From positions 124,001-188,000 of the forward strand of contig NZ_WWCM01000003.1 of assembly GCF_009857915.1 (NCBI RefSeq): a DNA stretch of 64,000 bases. Direction: 5' to 3'. Below the pieces are notes generated by a model. The model saw only the letters and a program-made list of their open reading frames with translations, was not told the origin of the DNA and did not search any database. The position numbers and the translations under genes are program-made. Each line of letters begins with the position of its first letter. Positions within the stretch are counted from its first letter, which is position 1. This document shows positions 40,496 to 50,168 of the stretch, piece by piece. The stretch is from Duganella qianjiadongensis. Its GTDB lineage: Bacteria > Pseudomonadota > Gammaproteobacteria > Burkholderiales > Burkholderiaceae_D.

Positions 40496-43210
40496 TCAGA
40501 ACGAGTAGGTGGCACGCACGTTGTAGGCGCGGCCGATCGGGCTGGCGGCGCTACTCAGGTAACCGAAGCTATACAGACTGCTGTTGGTCACTGGCGGATT
40601 CACATTGAACAGATTGGTGATGCCGGCGGTGACCGAAATGTTCTTGAAGCCGCTGTAAGTCGTGGTCAGGTTCCACACTTTGTAGGAATTGATGTTGCGC
40701 CAGTACTGCTGCGCCACCAGATTCTGGTCGGTGTACTTGGAGTTGTAGTTCTGGGTCAGCTGGCTGTTCCAGTTACCGGCGGCCCAGTTCAGTTTCAGCG
40801 TGTGCTTCCAGCGGTAGGTAATGATAGGGAAGCTGGAAGTGGTGCCGTTGCTAGCCAGACCGAACTGACCGACGTTGGAAACATACGGGCTGCCTTTATC
40901 GAGCTGGTTGTCGAACTGGGTCAGGTAGGTACCATCGAGCGAGACCTTGAAGGTGCCGTACGAAGTTTTCGGGAACATGTAGGCAGCCGACACGTCGATA
41001 CCGGCAGCTTTCTGGCCACCCAGATTCATGGTGGTGTTCTTGATGTAGTTGATGGTGCCGTCCGCATTACGCACGAAGTACGAAGCGTACTTCACCGGAT
41101 CGAGGAAGTAGACCTGCTCTGGCAGATTGGCCAGCATGTCGGTCATCTTGATGTTCCAGTAGTCGAGCGAGATCGAGGAGCTCGAAGTCGGCTCGAACAC
41201 GGTACCCAGCGTGAAGCCTTTGGATTTCTCCGGCACCAGATCCGGGTTGGAACCGGTCTGTTTAGGCAGGGTGGTGTTGCAGACGGTGGAGGCGACATAG
41301 CCCGGCAGTGCTTTGCCGGTGCCGGCCACGCCCGGCGTACCGCCAGGGCAGAGTACCGGATCGTCCCACTTGGCGGCGGTCAGGCCGGTGGCGCCGGGCA
41401 GGCGGTAGCCGTAGCGGTCGAACAGGGTCGGTGCGCGGAAGCCGGTGTTAGCCGAACCGCGGAACATCAGCTGTTTCGATGGCTCGTAGCGGAAGCTGAT
41501 TTTCGGGTTGATGGTGTTACCGAAGTCGCTGAAATGGTCGTCACGCACGGCGGCGTTCAGTTCCAGCGTTTTGGTCAGCGGCATATTCAGCTCGGCGAAC
41601 AGCGCGGCCACGTTGCGCTGGCCTTCGCCGTGCGATGGCGCGCTGTTGGCGTAGGTAACTTCACCCGACAGCGGCAGCTTGGTGTCTTCAGTAGTGTCGC
41701 GGTGCAGGTCGGCGCCCAGTGCCAGTGCCAGCGCGCCGCCTTCCAGATCCATCAGCGAACGGCTAGCCGTCAGGTCGATACCGGTAAAGGTCGATTTGGA
41801 GGTACGGTTCTTCTGGCCATCGACCTTGATGGTATCCAGATAGGCGCGGCCATCGGCATCCTGCAGGCCGAACGGATTGAGCTGGCCACCTTTCAGACCA
41901 TCGAGCAGGCCCTGGCCCTTGACGTAGCCGGAATAGTAGTAGTTGTCGCGGTTGGAGATACCGATCACGAGACCGGCCTTGTAGTCCCATGCGCCGAGCT
42001 TGCCCTCGTCGCTGACAGCGAAGCGCTGGTTCAGCTGTACGTCCTTGGTGGTGGCCAGACCCAGATCGGCCACAGCCCAGGTAACCGTCAGCGGGGCATT
42101 GTTCAGGCCTGCTACGGCAGGTACGCCGCCCGCTTTACCCGGATACCATTTGCTGGTCGATGGCAGGATGGCGGCTACGCCGTTCACTGCCAGCGCATTG
42201 GTCGGGTTCTTGGTGCCGAGGATGAATTCTTCGCCGCGCGAGTAGTCCATGGTGATGACGTGGTCTTCGCTCAGCTTCTTGGCGGCGCGCGCGTAGAAAG
42301 TGACCTGCTGGTTGGCATACAGTGCCGTGCCGTACTCGTTGGCGTTGAGGATGCAGGTGCCTTTCTGGCCGCTGATCGAGTAGGGCGCCAGACAGCCGGT
42401 GGAACCGTAAGGGTTCTGTGCGGTCTTGTTGGTGGCCGTGGTGAAGTTGGCCGGGGTGGCATTGCCGCCGGTGCCCAGCGTCGGCGCGCGGCCTATGCTG
42501 GTCAGCAGTTCGTTCGAGCTCAGATCAGCGCGATCGGCCGAGGCCAGGCGGGTGCGCTGGTGCGCATCGATGGTGCCGTAGAAACTCCAGCCATCGCGTT
42601 CCAGATTGCCTTTACCCCAGGTGATGGCGGCACGCTGTTCGTCGCCGCCGCCATTGCGCTCGGGCTGTACTGCCTGACCGGTCAGCGACAGCCCTTCGAA
42701 CGACGTTTTGGTGATGAAGTTGACCACGCCGCCGATGGCGTCGGAGCCGTAGATCGAAGAAGCACCGTCGCGCAGAATTTCCACGCGGGCGATGGCGCTC
42801 ATCGGGATCACGTCCAGATTGGCGTAACCGTCGGCGATGGCTTCATTGGCCATGCGGCGGCCATTCAGCAGTACCAGCGTGCGGTTGACGCCCAGACCGC
42901 GCAGGTTGATGTTAGTGCCCGAGCCGGCGTTCGATGGCGCCAGCGAAGCCGATTGCGGCAGCGACATCATTACGTCGGCCAGAGTGGTCATGCCCTGCTT
43001 GATGAAGTCTTCGGCCTTGACGGTGCTGACCGGCAGCGAGGCTTCGGTAGCCAGACGCTTGATGCTGGAACCGGTGACTTCCACGCGGGTGATGGCACCT
43101 TCGCCAGATTGCTGTGCAGCGGCCTGATTGGCCAGGGTCAGTACGGCCACCGTGATGGCCGACAGCAGCAAGCGAGGTTGTGCAGAGCGTTGCTGTGCGG
43201 GCTGTTTCAT
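40496..43210 (-). CDS. TonB-dependent outer-membrane receptor, likely for pectin fragments
   Basis: This 904-aa protein has a signal peptide (LTLANQAAAQQ), a plug domain (about 45-170; NINLRGLGVNRTLVLLNGRRM, SAIARVEILRDGASSIYGSDAIGGVVNFIT) and a 22-strand barrel ending in RAYNVRATYSF, the C-terminal aromatic of outer-membrane proteins. No separate transducing extension is seen. Position at the head of an operon of pectin hydrolases suggests uptake of oligogalacturonides; this is inference. AAGGAGACTC is a strong ribosome site. The promoter must lie in the 233 nt before it, where a GGACCAG/CTGGTCC inverted repeat occurs. Confidence 0.93.
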   Translation of the reverse strand: MKQPAQQRSAQPRLLLSAITVAVLTLANQAAAQQSGEGAITRVEVTGSSIKRLATEASLPVSTVKAEDFIKQGMTTLADVMMSLPQSASLAPSNAGSGTNINLRGLGVNRTLVLLNGRRMANEAIADGYANLDVIPMSAIARVEILRDGASSIYGSDAIGGVVNFITKTSFEGLSLTGQAVQPERNGGGDEQRAAITWGKGNLERDGWSFYGTIDAHQRTRLASADRADLSSNELLTSIGRAPTLGTGGNATPANFTTATNKTAQNPYGSTGCLAPYSISGQKGTCILNANEYGTALYANQQVTFYARAAKKLSEDHVITMDYSRGEEFILGTKNPTNALAVNGVAAILPSTSKWYPGKAGGVPAVAGLNNAPLTVTWAVADLGLATTKDVQLNQRFAVSDEGKLGAWDYKAGLVIGISNRDNYYYSGYVKGQGLLDGLKGGQLNPFGLQDADGRAYLDTIKVDGQKNRTSKSTFTGIDLTASRSLMDLEGGALALALGADLHRDTTEDTKLPLSGEVTYANSAPSHGEGQRNVAALFAELNMPLTKTLELNAAVRDDHFSDFGNTINPKISFRYEPSKQLMFRGSANTGFRAPTLFDRYGYRLPGATGLTAAKWDDPVLCPGGTPGVAGTGKALPGYVASTVCNTTLPKQTGSNPDLVPEKSKGFTLGTVFEPTSSSSISLDYWNIKMTDMLANLPEQVYFLDPVKYASYFVRNADGTINYIKNTTMNLGGQKAAGIDVSAAYMFPKTSYGTFKVSLDGTYLTQFDNQLDKGSPYVSNVGQFGLASNGTTSSFPIITYRWKHTLKLNWAAGNWNSQLTQNYNSKYTDQNLVAQQYWRNINSYKVWNLTTTYSGFKNISVTAGITNLFNVNPPVTNSSLYSFGYLSSAASPIGRAYNVRATYSF

Positions 43211-43370
43211 ACGAGTCTCCTTGGTTTTTGAATAAAGTTATACGCGCGCTGAAAAGCGCAGGCGTGTGTGGAGCACCTCGCGTACTCCGTGCCGTTGAGA
43301 CGAGGGTCGCTGCGTGGAACGCGCGCCGAGGTCGCAAACCGGTCGATAACTTGATTACTTTTTTATGCGC

Positions 43371-43392
43371 GGACCAGCAGCGAGGCTGGTCC
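43371..43392. promoter_or_regulatory. Inverted repeat between the receptor gene and the second GntR gene
   Basis: GGACCAG (43371-43377) and CTGGTCC (43386-43392) form a perfect 7-bp inverted repeat with an 8-nt spacer, about 160 nt before the receptor start. The arms contain GGACCA/TGGTCC, related to the GntR operator found before garD, but the spacing is different. There is no T-run on either downstream side, so it is not an obvious terminator. Confidence 0.4.
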
Positions 43393-43443
43393 TGCGTTAC
43401 TGCGTGATGCTGACAACGTACTGCTGCTGCAACGCGCCGGCTT

Positions 43444-44148
43444 TTAGCCGCGCGAGAAGGTACGGGTCACGCGCTCGAGGTGGGAGCGCATGGCTTTACG
43501 TGCTGCTGCCGGATCGTGGGCGGCAATCGCCTCCAGTATCCGGCGGTGATCTTTCAGGGTTTCCTGACGCAGTTCTTCGGTCTGGAAGTGTTCTTTCAGC
43601 TTGTGCCACAGACGGCCGCGCTGGTCCCACAGATAATTGAGCGAACCAACCAGCGCGCTGTTACCGGTGGCGCGGGCTATCGACAGGTGGAAGTTGCGGT
43701 CGGCCTGCTCGTTGCTGGCGTAGTTGTCGTGGTTTTTTTCCATCTCTTCGACGGCCTGCAAAATCGCGTCGATGGCGCCGTCGGTGGCTACGCGTGCTGC
43801 AATGGCGGCGATTTCCGATTCGATCAGGCGACGTGCCGACAGCACTTCGAACGGGCCGGGGCCCGCTTCGGTCAGATCGGAAGCGCTGGGCTGCTCGACT
43901 TCGCAGACGTAGACGCCGGAGCCGCCGCGTACTTCGATTACGCCGCTCAGTTCCAGCGCGATCAGCGCTTCGCGCAGCGAGGCGCGGCTGACATTGAGCT
44001 TGGTGGACAGGTCGCGTTCCGACGGCAGGCGTTCGCCGCCGGCGATATGTTCGTCGCGGATCAGGTCCTGAATGCGGTTGGCCACGACGCGGTACAGACG
44101 CGGTTCGTGGGCACTGTGGTCGGCAACGGAAGACGGTTTTTTCAGCAT
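43444..44148 (-). CDS. FadR-type GntR regulator of the pectin/galactarate genes
   Basis: This 234-aa protein has an N-terminal winged helix (about 20-85; IAGGERLPSERDLSTKLNVS, RASLREALIALELSGVIEVR) and a C-terminal FCD sensor domain (NEQADRNFHLSIARATGNS; LKDHRRILEAIAAHD) of the kind that senses uronates and related acids. It is divergent from garD at 44456; the region between holds three copies of TGGTCNGACCA-type sites, so it most likely binds there and represses garD and itself. A GTG at 44163 is an alternative start without a ribosome site; the ATG at 44148 has only a weak one. Ligand not determinable from sequence. Confidence 0.88.
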   Translation of the reverse strand: MLKKPSSVADHSAHEPRLYRVVANRIQDLIRDEHIAGGERLPSERDLSTKLNVSRASLREALIALELSGVIEVRGGSGVYVCEVEQPSASDLTEAGPGPFEVLSARRLIESEIAAIAARVATDGAIDAILQAVEEMEKNHDNYASNEQADRNFHLSIARATGNSALVGSLNYLWDQRGRLWHKLKEHFQTEELRQETLKDHRRILEAIAAHDPAAARKAMRSHLERVTRTFSRG

Positions 44149-44203
44149 GGTCTCGTTATTCACTTGGTGTGCAAGTGCTTTGTGGTTAGGACAATTCTAA
44201 GGT

Positions 44204-44214
44204 GGTCAGACCAA
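44204..44214. promoter_or_regulatory. GntR operator TGGTCAGACCA
   Basis: This perfect 5-bp inverted repeat around one base lies 55 nt before the regulator's start codon. It fits autoregulation of the GntR gene. Confidence 0.7.
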
Positions 44215-44361
44215 AGATGCAATGTGGACTAGCCAAAATAATTTTTAGCTGTCATACTCGAATCATGTTGTAACGCTGGATTATCGTGGTTTGCAGGGGT
44301 AATTCCTTGAAAAATAAGCGATTTTACAGTGTGGCGCCAAGACCACAAAGGATTAGTGCAG

Positions 44362-44386
44362 TGGTCCGGCCAAAGTGGCCTGACCA
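44362..44386. promoter_or_regulatory. Tandem GntR operators before garD
   Basis: TGGTCCGGCCA (44362-44372) and TGGCCTGACCA (44376-44386) are two near-perfect copies of the TGGTCNGACCA site, with starts 14 nt apart. The outer arms AGTGGTC and GACCACT are also mirror images, so the pair forms one large palindrome. It lies about 70 nt before the garD start. Confidence 0.72.
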
Positions 44387-44455
44387 CTTTTTGCAACACC
44401 TGAGATAGAAAAAAACAACGATATTCGAGACGCCGAACACAGCAAAGGACGCCAG

Positions 44456-46018
44456 ATGAGCACACCCGCCAGCGCCGCCACGCCGCGCTACATCCTCATG
44501 CATGAAAACGATAACGTTGCGATTGTCGTCAACGACGGCGGCCTGCCGGCCGGCGCCGTGTTTGAAAACGGCCTGACGCTGCGCGAGGCGGTTCCGCAAG
44601 GGCATAAGGTAGCGCTGCGCGCGCTTGCCAAAGGCGAAGCGGTACGGCGCTACAACGTCATCATCGGCTATGCGGCCATCGATCTGCCTGCCGGCAGCTG
44701 GGTGGCGGAAGCGCAGGTGGAAATGCCGGATGCGCGCGAACTGGTGAACCTGCCCGTATCGACCAATCTGGCGCCAGCCGCCGCACCGCTGGAAGGCTAT
44801 ACCTTCGAGGGCTACCGCAATCCCGATGGCAGCGTGGGCACGCGCAATATACTGGCCATTACCACCACCGTGCAATGCGTGTCCGGCGTAGTGGACTTTG
44901 CTGTGCAGCGCATTAAGAACGAATTGCTGCCGAGGTATCCCAATGTGGATGATGTGGTGGGGCTGGAGCACACCTATGGCTGCGGCGTAGCGATCGATGC
45001 GCCGGGTGCCATGGTGCCTATCCAGACACTGCGCAATATCACCCTCAATCCCAATTTCGGCGGTCAGGCCATGGTGGTCAGTCTCGGTTGCGAAAAACTG
45101 CAGCCAACGCGGCTGTTCCCCAAGGGCGCCATCCCTATCCAGAACGGCGGCGGTGCCGATCCGGCGCTGGTGTGCCTGCAGGATGCCCAGCATGTGGGCT
45201 TTATGTCTATGATCGAATCCATCATGCGTCAGGCCGAAACCAATCTGGCTGTGCTCAATGCGCGCAAGCGCGAGACCGTGCCCGCTTCGGAACTGGTAGT
45301 AGGCGTGCAGTGCGGCGGCAGTGATGCATTCTCCGGCGTGACGGCCAATCCAGCCGTGGGCTTTGCCACCGATCTGCTGGTGCGTGCCGGTGCCAGCGTG
45401 ATGTTCTCGGAAGTGACGGAAGTGCGCGACGGGATAGACCAGCTGACGGCACGTGCCGCCACGCCGGAAGTGGCGCAGGCCATGATCCGCGAGATGGAGT
45501 GGTACGACAATTATCTGAAGCGGGGCGGGGTGGACCGCAGTGCCAACACCACACCGGGCAACAAGAAGGGCGGCCTGTCCAACATCGTGGAAAAGGCCAT
45601 GGGCTCCATCGTCAAGTCGGGCAGCAGCCCGATCTCGGGCGTGCTGTCGCCGGGTGAGAAGCTGCGCCAGAAGGGGCTGATCTACGCTGCCACGCCGGCT
45701 AGCGATTTCATATGCGGCACGCTGCAGCTGGCGGCCGGTATGAATCTGCATGTGTTCACGACGGGGCGCGGCACGCCTTACGGTCTGGCCGAAGTGCCGG
45801 TGATTAAAGTCGCCACGCGTAACGAGCTGGCAGCACGCTGGCATGATCTGATGGATATTAATGCGGGCCGTATCGCTAGCGGCGAAGCCAGCATTGCCGA
45901 TGTGGGCTGGGAACTGTTCCACCTGCTGCTCGATGTGGCGAGCGGCCGCCAGACCTGGGCCGAGAAGTGGAAACTGCATAACTCCCTTGTACTGTTTAAT
46001 CCAGCTCCTGTGACTTGA
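44456..46018 (+). CDS. garD: Galactarate dehydratase
   Basis: This 520-aa protein of the UxaA/GarD family dehydrates galactarate to 5-keto-4-deoxyglucarate, the substrate of KdgD. An N-terminal SAF-type domain (about 10-95; [19 protein letters not shown]) is followed by the catalytic region with [45 protein letters not shown] and [19 protein letters not shown], whose Cys, Glu and His residues bind the metal. It is divergent from the second GntR regulator and ends at a strong terminator. It is separated from the other pathway genes by the pectin hydrolase operon, so it is transcribed alone. Confidence 0.93.
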   Translation: MSTPASAATPRYILMHENDNVAIVVNDGGLPAGAVFENGLTLREAVPQGHKVALRALAKGEAVRRYNVIIGYAAIDLPAGSWVAEAQVEMPDARELVNLPVSTNLAPAAAPLEGYTFEGYRNPDGSVGTRNILAITTTVQCVSGVVDFAVQRIKNELLPRYPNVDDVVGLEHTYGCGVAIDAPGAMVPIQTLRNITLNPNFGGQAMVVSLGCEKLQPTRLFPKGAIPIQNGGGADPALVCLQDAQHVGFMSMIESIMRQAETNLAVLNARKRETVPASELVVGVQCGGSDAFSGVTANPAVGFATDLLVRAGASVMFSEVTEVRDGIDQLTARAATPEVAQAMIREMEWYDNYLKRGGVDRSANTTPGNKKGGLSNIVEKAMGSIVKSGSSPISGVLSPGEKLRQKGLIYAATPASDFICGTLQLAAGMNLHVFTTGRGTPYGLAEVPVIKVATRNELAARWHDLMDINAGRIASGEASIADVGWELFHLLLDVASGRQTWAEKWKLHNSLVLFNPAPVT

Positions 46019-46042
46019 CTCCCCTTGCACTGGTTTTACTGG

Positions 46043-46078
46043 AACGCCGCTGCGCACAGGCACAGCGGCGTTTTTTTT
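46043..46078 (+). terminator. Terminator after garD
   Basis: AACGCCGCTG (46043-46052) pairs with CAGCGGCGTT (46063-46072), followed by a T8 run. It is a strong intrinsic terminator 25 nt after the garD stop. Confidence 0.93.
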
Positions 46079-46080
46079 GC

Positions 46081-48494
46081 CTAGCCCAGTAGCAGCGCAG
46101 TCACTACGGCCGCGTTATACAGCGCGTGCACCAGCATGGGTGCCAGCAAGGTCTGGCTGCGCTGATAGGCCCACGCCGTGCACAGGCCCAGTACGAATAC
46201 GGGGAGCATGGACAAGGGCGGATGTACCACGGCGAAGATGGCGGCGCTCACCACTGCTGATGGCAGGGCCGCCAGCGTGCGGCGCAGACCACCGAAGATC
46301 AGACCACGGAAAATGAATTCTTCGCACAGCGGTGCCGCCAGTACCGCCAGTCCCAGCAGCCAGTATTGAAGAGAGGGCTTACCATCGATTTTCGGCCTGA
46401 GCATGGGGGCGTATTCGCTATGGCGGATCACGGCGATGCTCAGCAGGCCGACAGCTATTGCCAGCAGTGCGGCCGGCAGGGCGGCTTTCAGCGTCCCACC
46501 CAGCTGGCTGCCGCGCAGGATGGCGGGCACGCCAGCGGTTCTGGCACGCCAGTAGTACAGCCGCATCAGCCCGTACACCAGTATGCCGGCGCTGGTAAAG
46601 GCCAGGGTGGTGGCACGCATGTCGATGTTGGCGGGATCGCTGGCGATGATCATTACGGCCACGCCCTGCAGGATGAAGAAAGCGGTAGCGCCGATCAGAC
46701 CATCGGCCAGCGCCACCCGTGCCGGCGGAGCGGCGGCAGGATCGAGCAGATAGGGCATGGCGTCGCGTGCCTTCTGCCAGAGTGCCAGCGCCATCGCCGT
46801 AATCAGCACCATCACGATGACCTTCTGCCACCAGAAGCTGGCTGTGATCGACCAGATGTAGAAGCTGGCCAGCAGCATGTAGAGATAGATGAAAGTCGGG
46901 CGTACCTTGTTGCGGGCATCGACCGCATGGGGATTGCAGGCAAATACGCCCAGCGCTACGGCCAGCGTGGAGTAGATCGGTATCCCGGCCAGTACGGTCA
47001 GCACCAGTACCAGCATGCGCCATTCGAATTGCGTGGTGTAGTAGGCGCTGATGACAAAGACAGCGATCGGGTACAGCAGGCCCAGCACGGCCCACAGGCG
47101 GGCTTTCTGTTTGAGGATATCGTTGAGCGACTGCGGCAGCGTGTACAGCAGCCACAGTACCTGTCCTTCATTGTTCAGCGTCTGGAAGGCCGACAGCATC
47201 AGCACATACGCGCCTATGCTGAAAGCGATGGCAGCGGTGCTGGCATGGTGCTGGCCCAGTTCGGCCAGACTTTCCAGTTTGCCGTTGAAGATCAGCTGAC
47301 TAAATACGATGACCAGAGGTAGCACCAGCGTCTGCACGAGGAAGTTGCGGTCGCGGCTGAGCAGGCGCAGTTCGCGCCGTTGCACCGGCGACAGCAGGCG
47401 TTCCAGCCAGTTGCTCTGCGCTGGCGCAGGGGGCTGGCTTGCCGGCAGGGACGCCGCCATGCTGGCGGAAGGCTGGGTGATGGCTGCGCGCGCAATGCGG
47501 CGCGTACTTTCACGTGCACCGGAGCGCACCACGCCGTGACGCAGCTGGAATGCCAGCAGGATCACACCACCCCACAGCAGGGCAATGGCCTGCAAGGCAA
47601 ACAGACACAGACTGCGCATCAGCGCAGCGCTGCTGTCCGCCTGCAGGGCCTGCAACAGCAGGCCCGGTGGCGTCCACAGCAGCCATGGCGGACTGGCGCG
47701 CATCCAGTCCATGATGAAGCGGCTGGCATGCGGCATGCCGGTGGCGATTACCAGATACATCAGCGGTAAGCCGAGCAGGGAGATTAGCGCCTGCAGATTG
47801 CGCAGCTGCGAAGCGGGCAAGGCCATGCGCAAGCCGGTGTCGGCCAGCGTCTGCACAACGGCGCTGAGCGGCAGCAGCAATGCGGCAGCGAGCAGGGCGA
47901 GCGGCACGCTATACCAGCCTTGGCCGCCATACCACGCGATCATGCCGTAGCCGGCAGAAAGCAGGAAAATACCGATGATATTAGAAACGCTGCGCTCCAC
48001 GATGCGTCCCCATAGCAGGCTGGAACGGCTGACCGGCAGGGTCACCAGCCATTCCAGATCCCAGTCCGGCTGGGCCATTTCCTTGCTACCCAGCGGCAGC
48101 AGCACGCTGATCAGAAATAGCGCACCCAGTTCCAGCGCGAGGGCGCGCTGCAGCGGCGGTGCGAAACTGCGGGCCTTTTCCAGTTCGGCCGCGGCGATAT
48201 GGTTGTGCGCTGGGCCGCCTTCGGTGGCAGCGCTGGCGTGGCAGGCGCTGGTGCTGACGACGTGGCACTGCAGATTGAGTACGATGTTGCTGGACATGCT
48301 CAGTAGCGAGATGGCCATGGTCAGCGCGATTACGCTGGCCAGTATCCAGCTGCCAGCGGCTTTGCCGCCGTTGCCATCGCGCGCTTTTTTCCTGCCGAAG
48401 CCGCGCAGCAGCCCATGCAGGATGACGTTGCGCTGGCGCAGGCAGCGCATTCTGGTCATGAGCCAGGCGGCTCGCAGCGCGGGCAGGCGCGCCA

Positions 48495-48498
<4 letters not shown>
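46081..48498 (-). CDS. ABC exporter permease fused to a CPBP intramembrane protease
   Basis: This 805-aa membrane protein has an ABC-2 type permease with a long N-terminal part (residues about 1-520, including SVIALTMAISLLSM and many helices). A C-terminal CPBP (Abi/CAAX-like) domain of about 230 residues contains the three catalytic motifs APLCEEFIFRGLIFGGLRR, AIFAVVHPPLSM and HALYNAAVV. The pair with the ATPase gene overlaps it by four bases. The fusion of exporter and protease suggests processing of a small substrate during export, or a role in envelope stress, as in NatAB-like systems; this is inference. The stop lies directly next to the garD terminator. Confidence 0.88.
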
Positions 48499-49232
<734 letters not shown>

Positions 49233-49264
49233 GCTGCCTCGCGCGCCGTTCGCTCTTGACGAAT

Positions 49265-49306
49265 CCGGCAATGTTAAAAAGATGCTATGCATCATAACAT
49301 TGCCGG
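49265..49306. repeat. Long inverted repeat before the ABC ATPase gene
   Basis: CCGGCAATGTT (49265-49275) and AACATTGCCGG (49296-49306) are perfect 11-bp mirror arms. The 20-nt loop holds a second perfect inverted repeat, GATGC-TAT-GCATC (49281-49293), so the whole folds into one long stem. There is no T-run on either strand, so it is not a simple terminator. It lies 33 nt before the ABC gene start and 63 nt after lepB. Confidence 0.8.
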
Positions 49307-49310
49307 GCAG

Positions 49311-49335
49311 CGGCGAGTAGCGGCGAGTAGCGGCG
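49311..49335. repeat. Tandem 10-bp repeat beside the inverted repeat
   Basis: CGGCGAGTAG occurs at 49311-49320 and 49321-49330, followed by the partial copy CGGCG. It lies between the inverted repeat and the lepB stop. Confidence 0.8.
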
Positions 49336-49368
49336 TATGGGGCCGGCTACCTTGCCAGCCGGCAGGCC

Positions 49369-50049
49369 TTAGCGTAGCGGATACAGGCTCATGCCGAAGC
49401 GTTCCGTGCGCGGCAGCCAGTTGCCCTGAATGTCGGCCGAGGCCAGCACGCGTTCGGCGCGGCCGATCAGCAGGGCACGCGGCACCATGCCGATGTAGCG
49501 CGAATCGGCGCTGTTGTCGCGGTTATCGCCCAGCATCAGGTACTGGTCGGCTGGCACCACCAGTGCTGCCATATCGCGCCGCGCCTGTACCTGCGGCAAA
49601 ATCTGGATGGTGTGCGGGCGGCCGCCGTCGATTTTCTCGGCCACTTGCAGTGCGGTCAGTTCGCCCACGCCTTTGATGTGGTCGGCGGTGCGCACCACGC
49701 CATCGTAGTCGGCCGCCTGTCCGTTGATGACCAGCCGCTCATTGCGCATTTCCACGCGGTCGCCGGGCAGGGCGATGACGCGCTTGATCAGTCGTGTGCC
49801 GTCGGTTGGCGAAGAGAAGGTGACGATGTCGCCGCGCTGCGGTTCGCCTGTGTGGCCCAGCACGATATCGGTCAGCGGTACTTTGACGTTGTAGGCCAGC
49901 CGGTTGACGAAGACTACATCGCCTTCGAGCAGGTTGGGGTGCATGGAGGCGGAGGGTATCGGGTTCCAGTCGGCCACGGCTGTGCGGAAGATGCCGAACA
50001 GCATAACAAACATGACAAAGCCTTTATTGGCGCGTATCCAGTTTTTCAT
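49369..50049 (-). CDS. lepB: Signal peptidase I
   Basis: This 226-aa membrane-bound serine protease cleaves Sec signal peptides. It has one N-terminal transmembrane helix (about 8-24) instead of the usual two, then the catalytic Ser in NPIPSASMHPNLLEGD near residue 35, the Lys general base in GTRLIKRVIALPGDRVEM near residue 90 and the box LMLGDNRDNSADSRYIG near 175. This short form is often a second, specialised signal peptidase beside the main lepB-rnc-era copy. No rnc or lepA is adjacent, supporting that view. Its neighbours are the ABC exporter and ggt genes. Confidence 0.92.
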   Translation of the reverse strand: MKNWIRANKGFVMFVMLFGIFRTAVADWNPIPSASMHPNLLEGDVVFVNRLAYNVKVPLTDIVLGHTGEPQRGDIVTFSSPTDGTRLIKRVIALPGDRVEMRNERLVINGQAADYDGVVRTADHIKGVGELTALQVAEKIDGGRPHTIQILPQVQARRDMAALVVPADQYLMLGDNRDNSADSRYIGMVPRALLIGRAERVLASADIQGNWLPRTERFGMSLYPLR

Positions 50050-50130
50050 GGCAACTCCCGAGTGGTGAAGTTGTCAGTGTGTTAGCTCTATCTTAAACAT
50101 GGCTTAGTGTGGCGGTGCCGCCACGCGGGC

Positions 50131-50155
50131 GCATCAGGTGACGCGCACCTGATGC
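50131..50155. repeat. Hairpin between ggt and lepB
   Basis: GCATCAGGTG (50131-50140) and CACCTGATGC (50146-50155) form a perfect 10-bp stem with a 5-nt loop, 14 nt after the ggt stop (minus strand). No T-run follows, so it may stabilise the ggt mRNA end or act as a Rho-type pause site. Confidence 0.75.
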
Positions 50156-50168
50156 CGGCTGTGCCGTG

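Noticed and set aside
40205..43231. A 1008-codon frame on the plus strand
   Set aside because: It is antisense to the TonB receptor gene, low in complexity and without family motifs; a shadow produced by high GC at third positions.
43371..43392. GGACCAG/CTGGTCC hairpin as a terminator of the second GntR gene
   Set aside because: The sequence that follows on the minus strand is A-rich, not T-rich, so it cannot be an intrinsic terminator; kept as a possible operator.
49233..49295. Extended N-terminus of the ABC ATPase from an ATG at 49295
   Set aside because: The extension is encoded by the inverted repeat and adds residues not found in this ATPase family; the start at 49232 opens directly into the domain.
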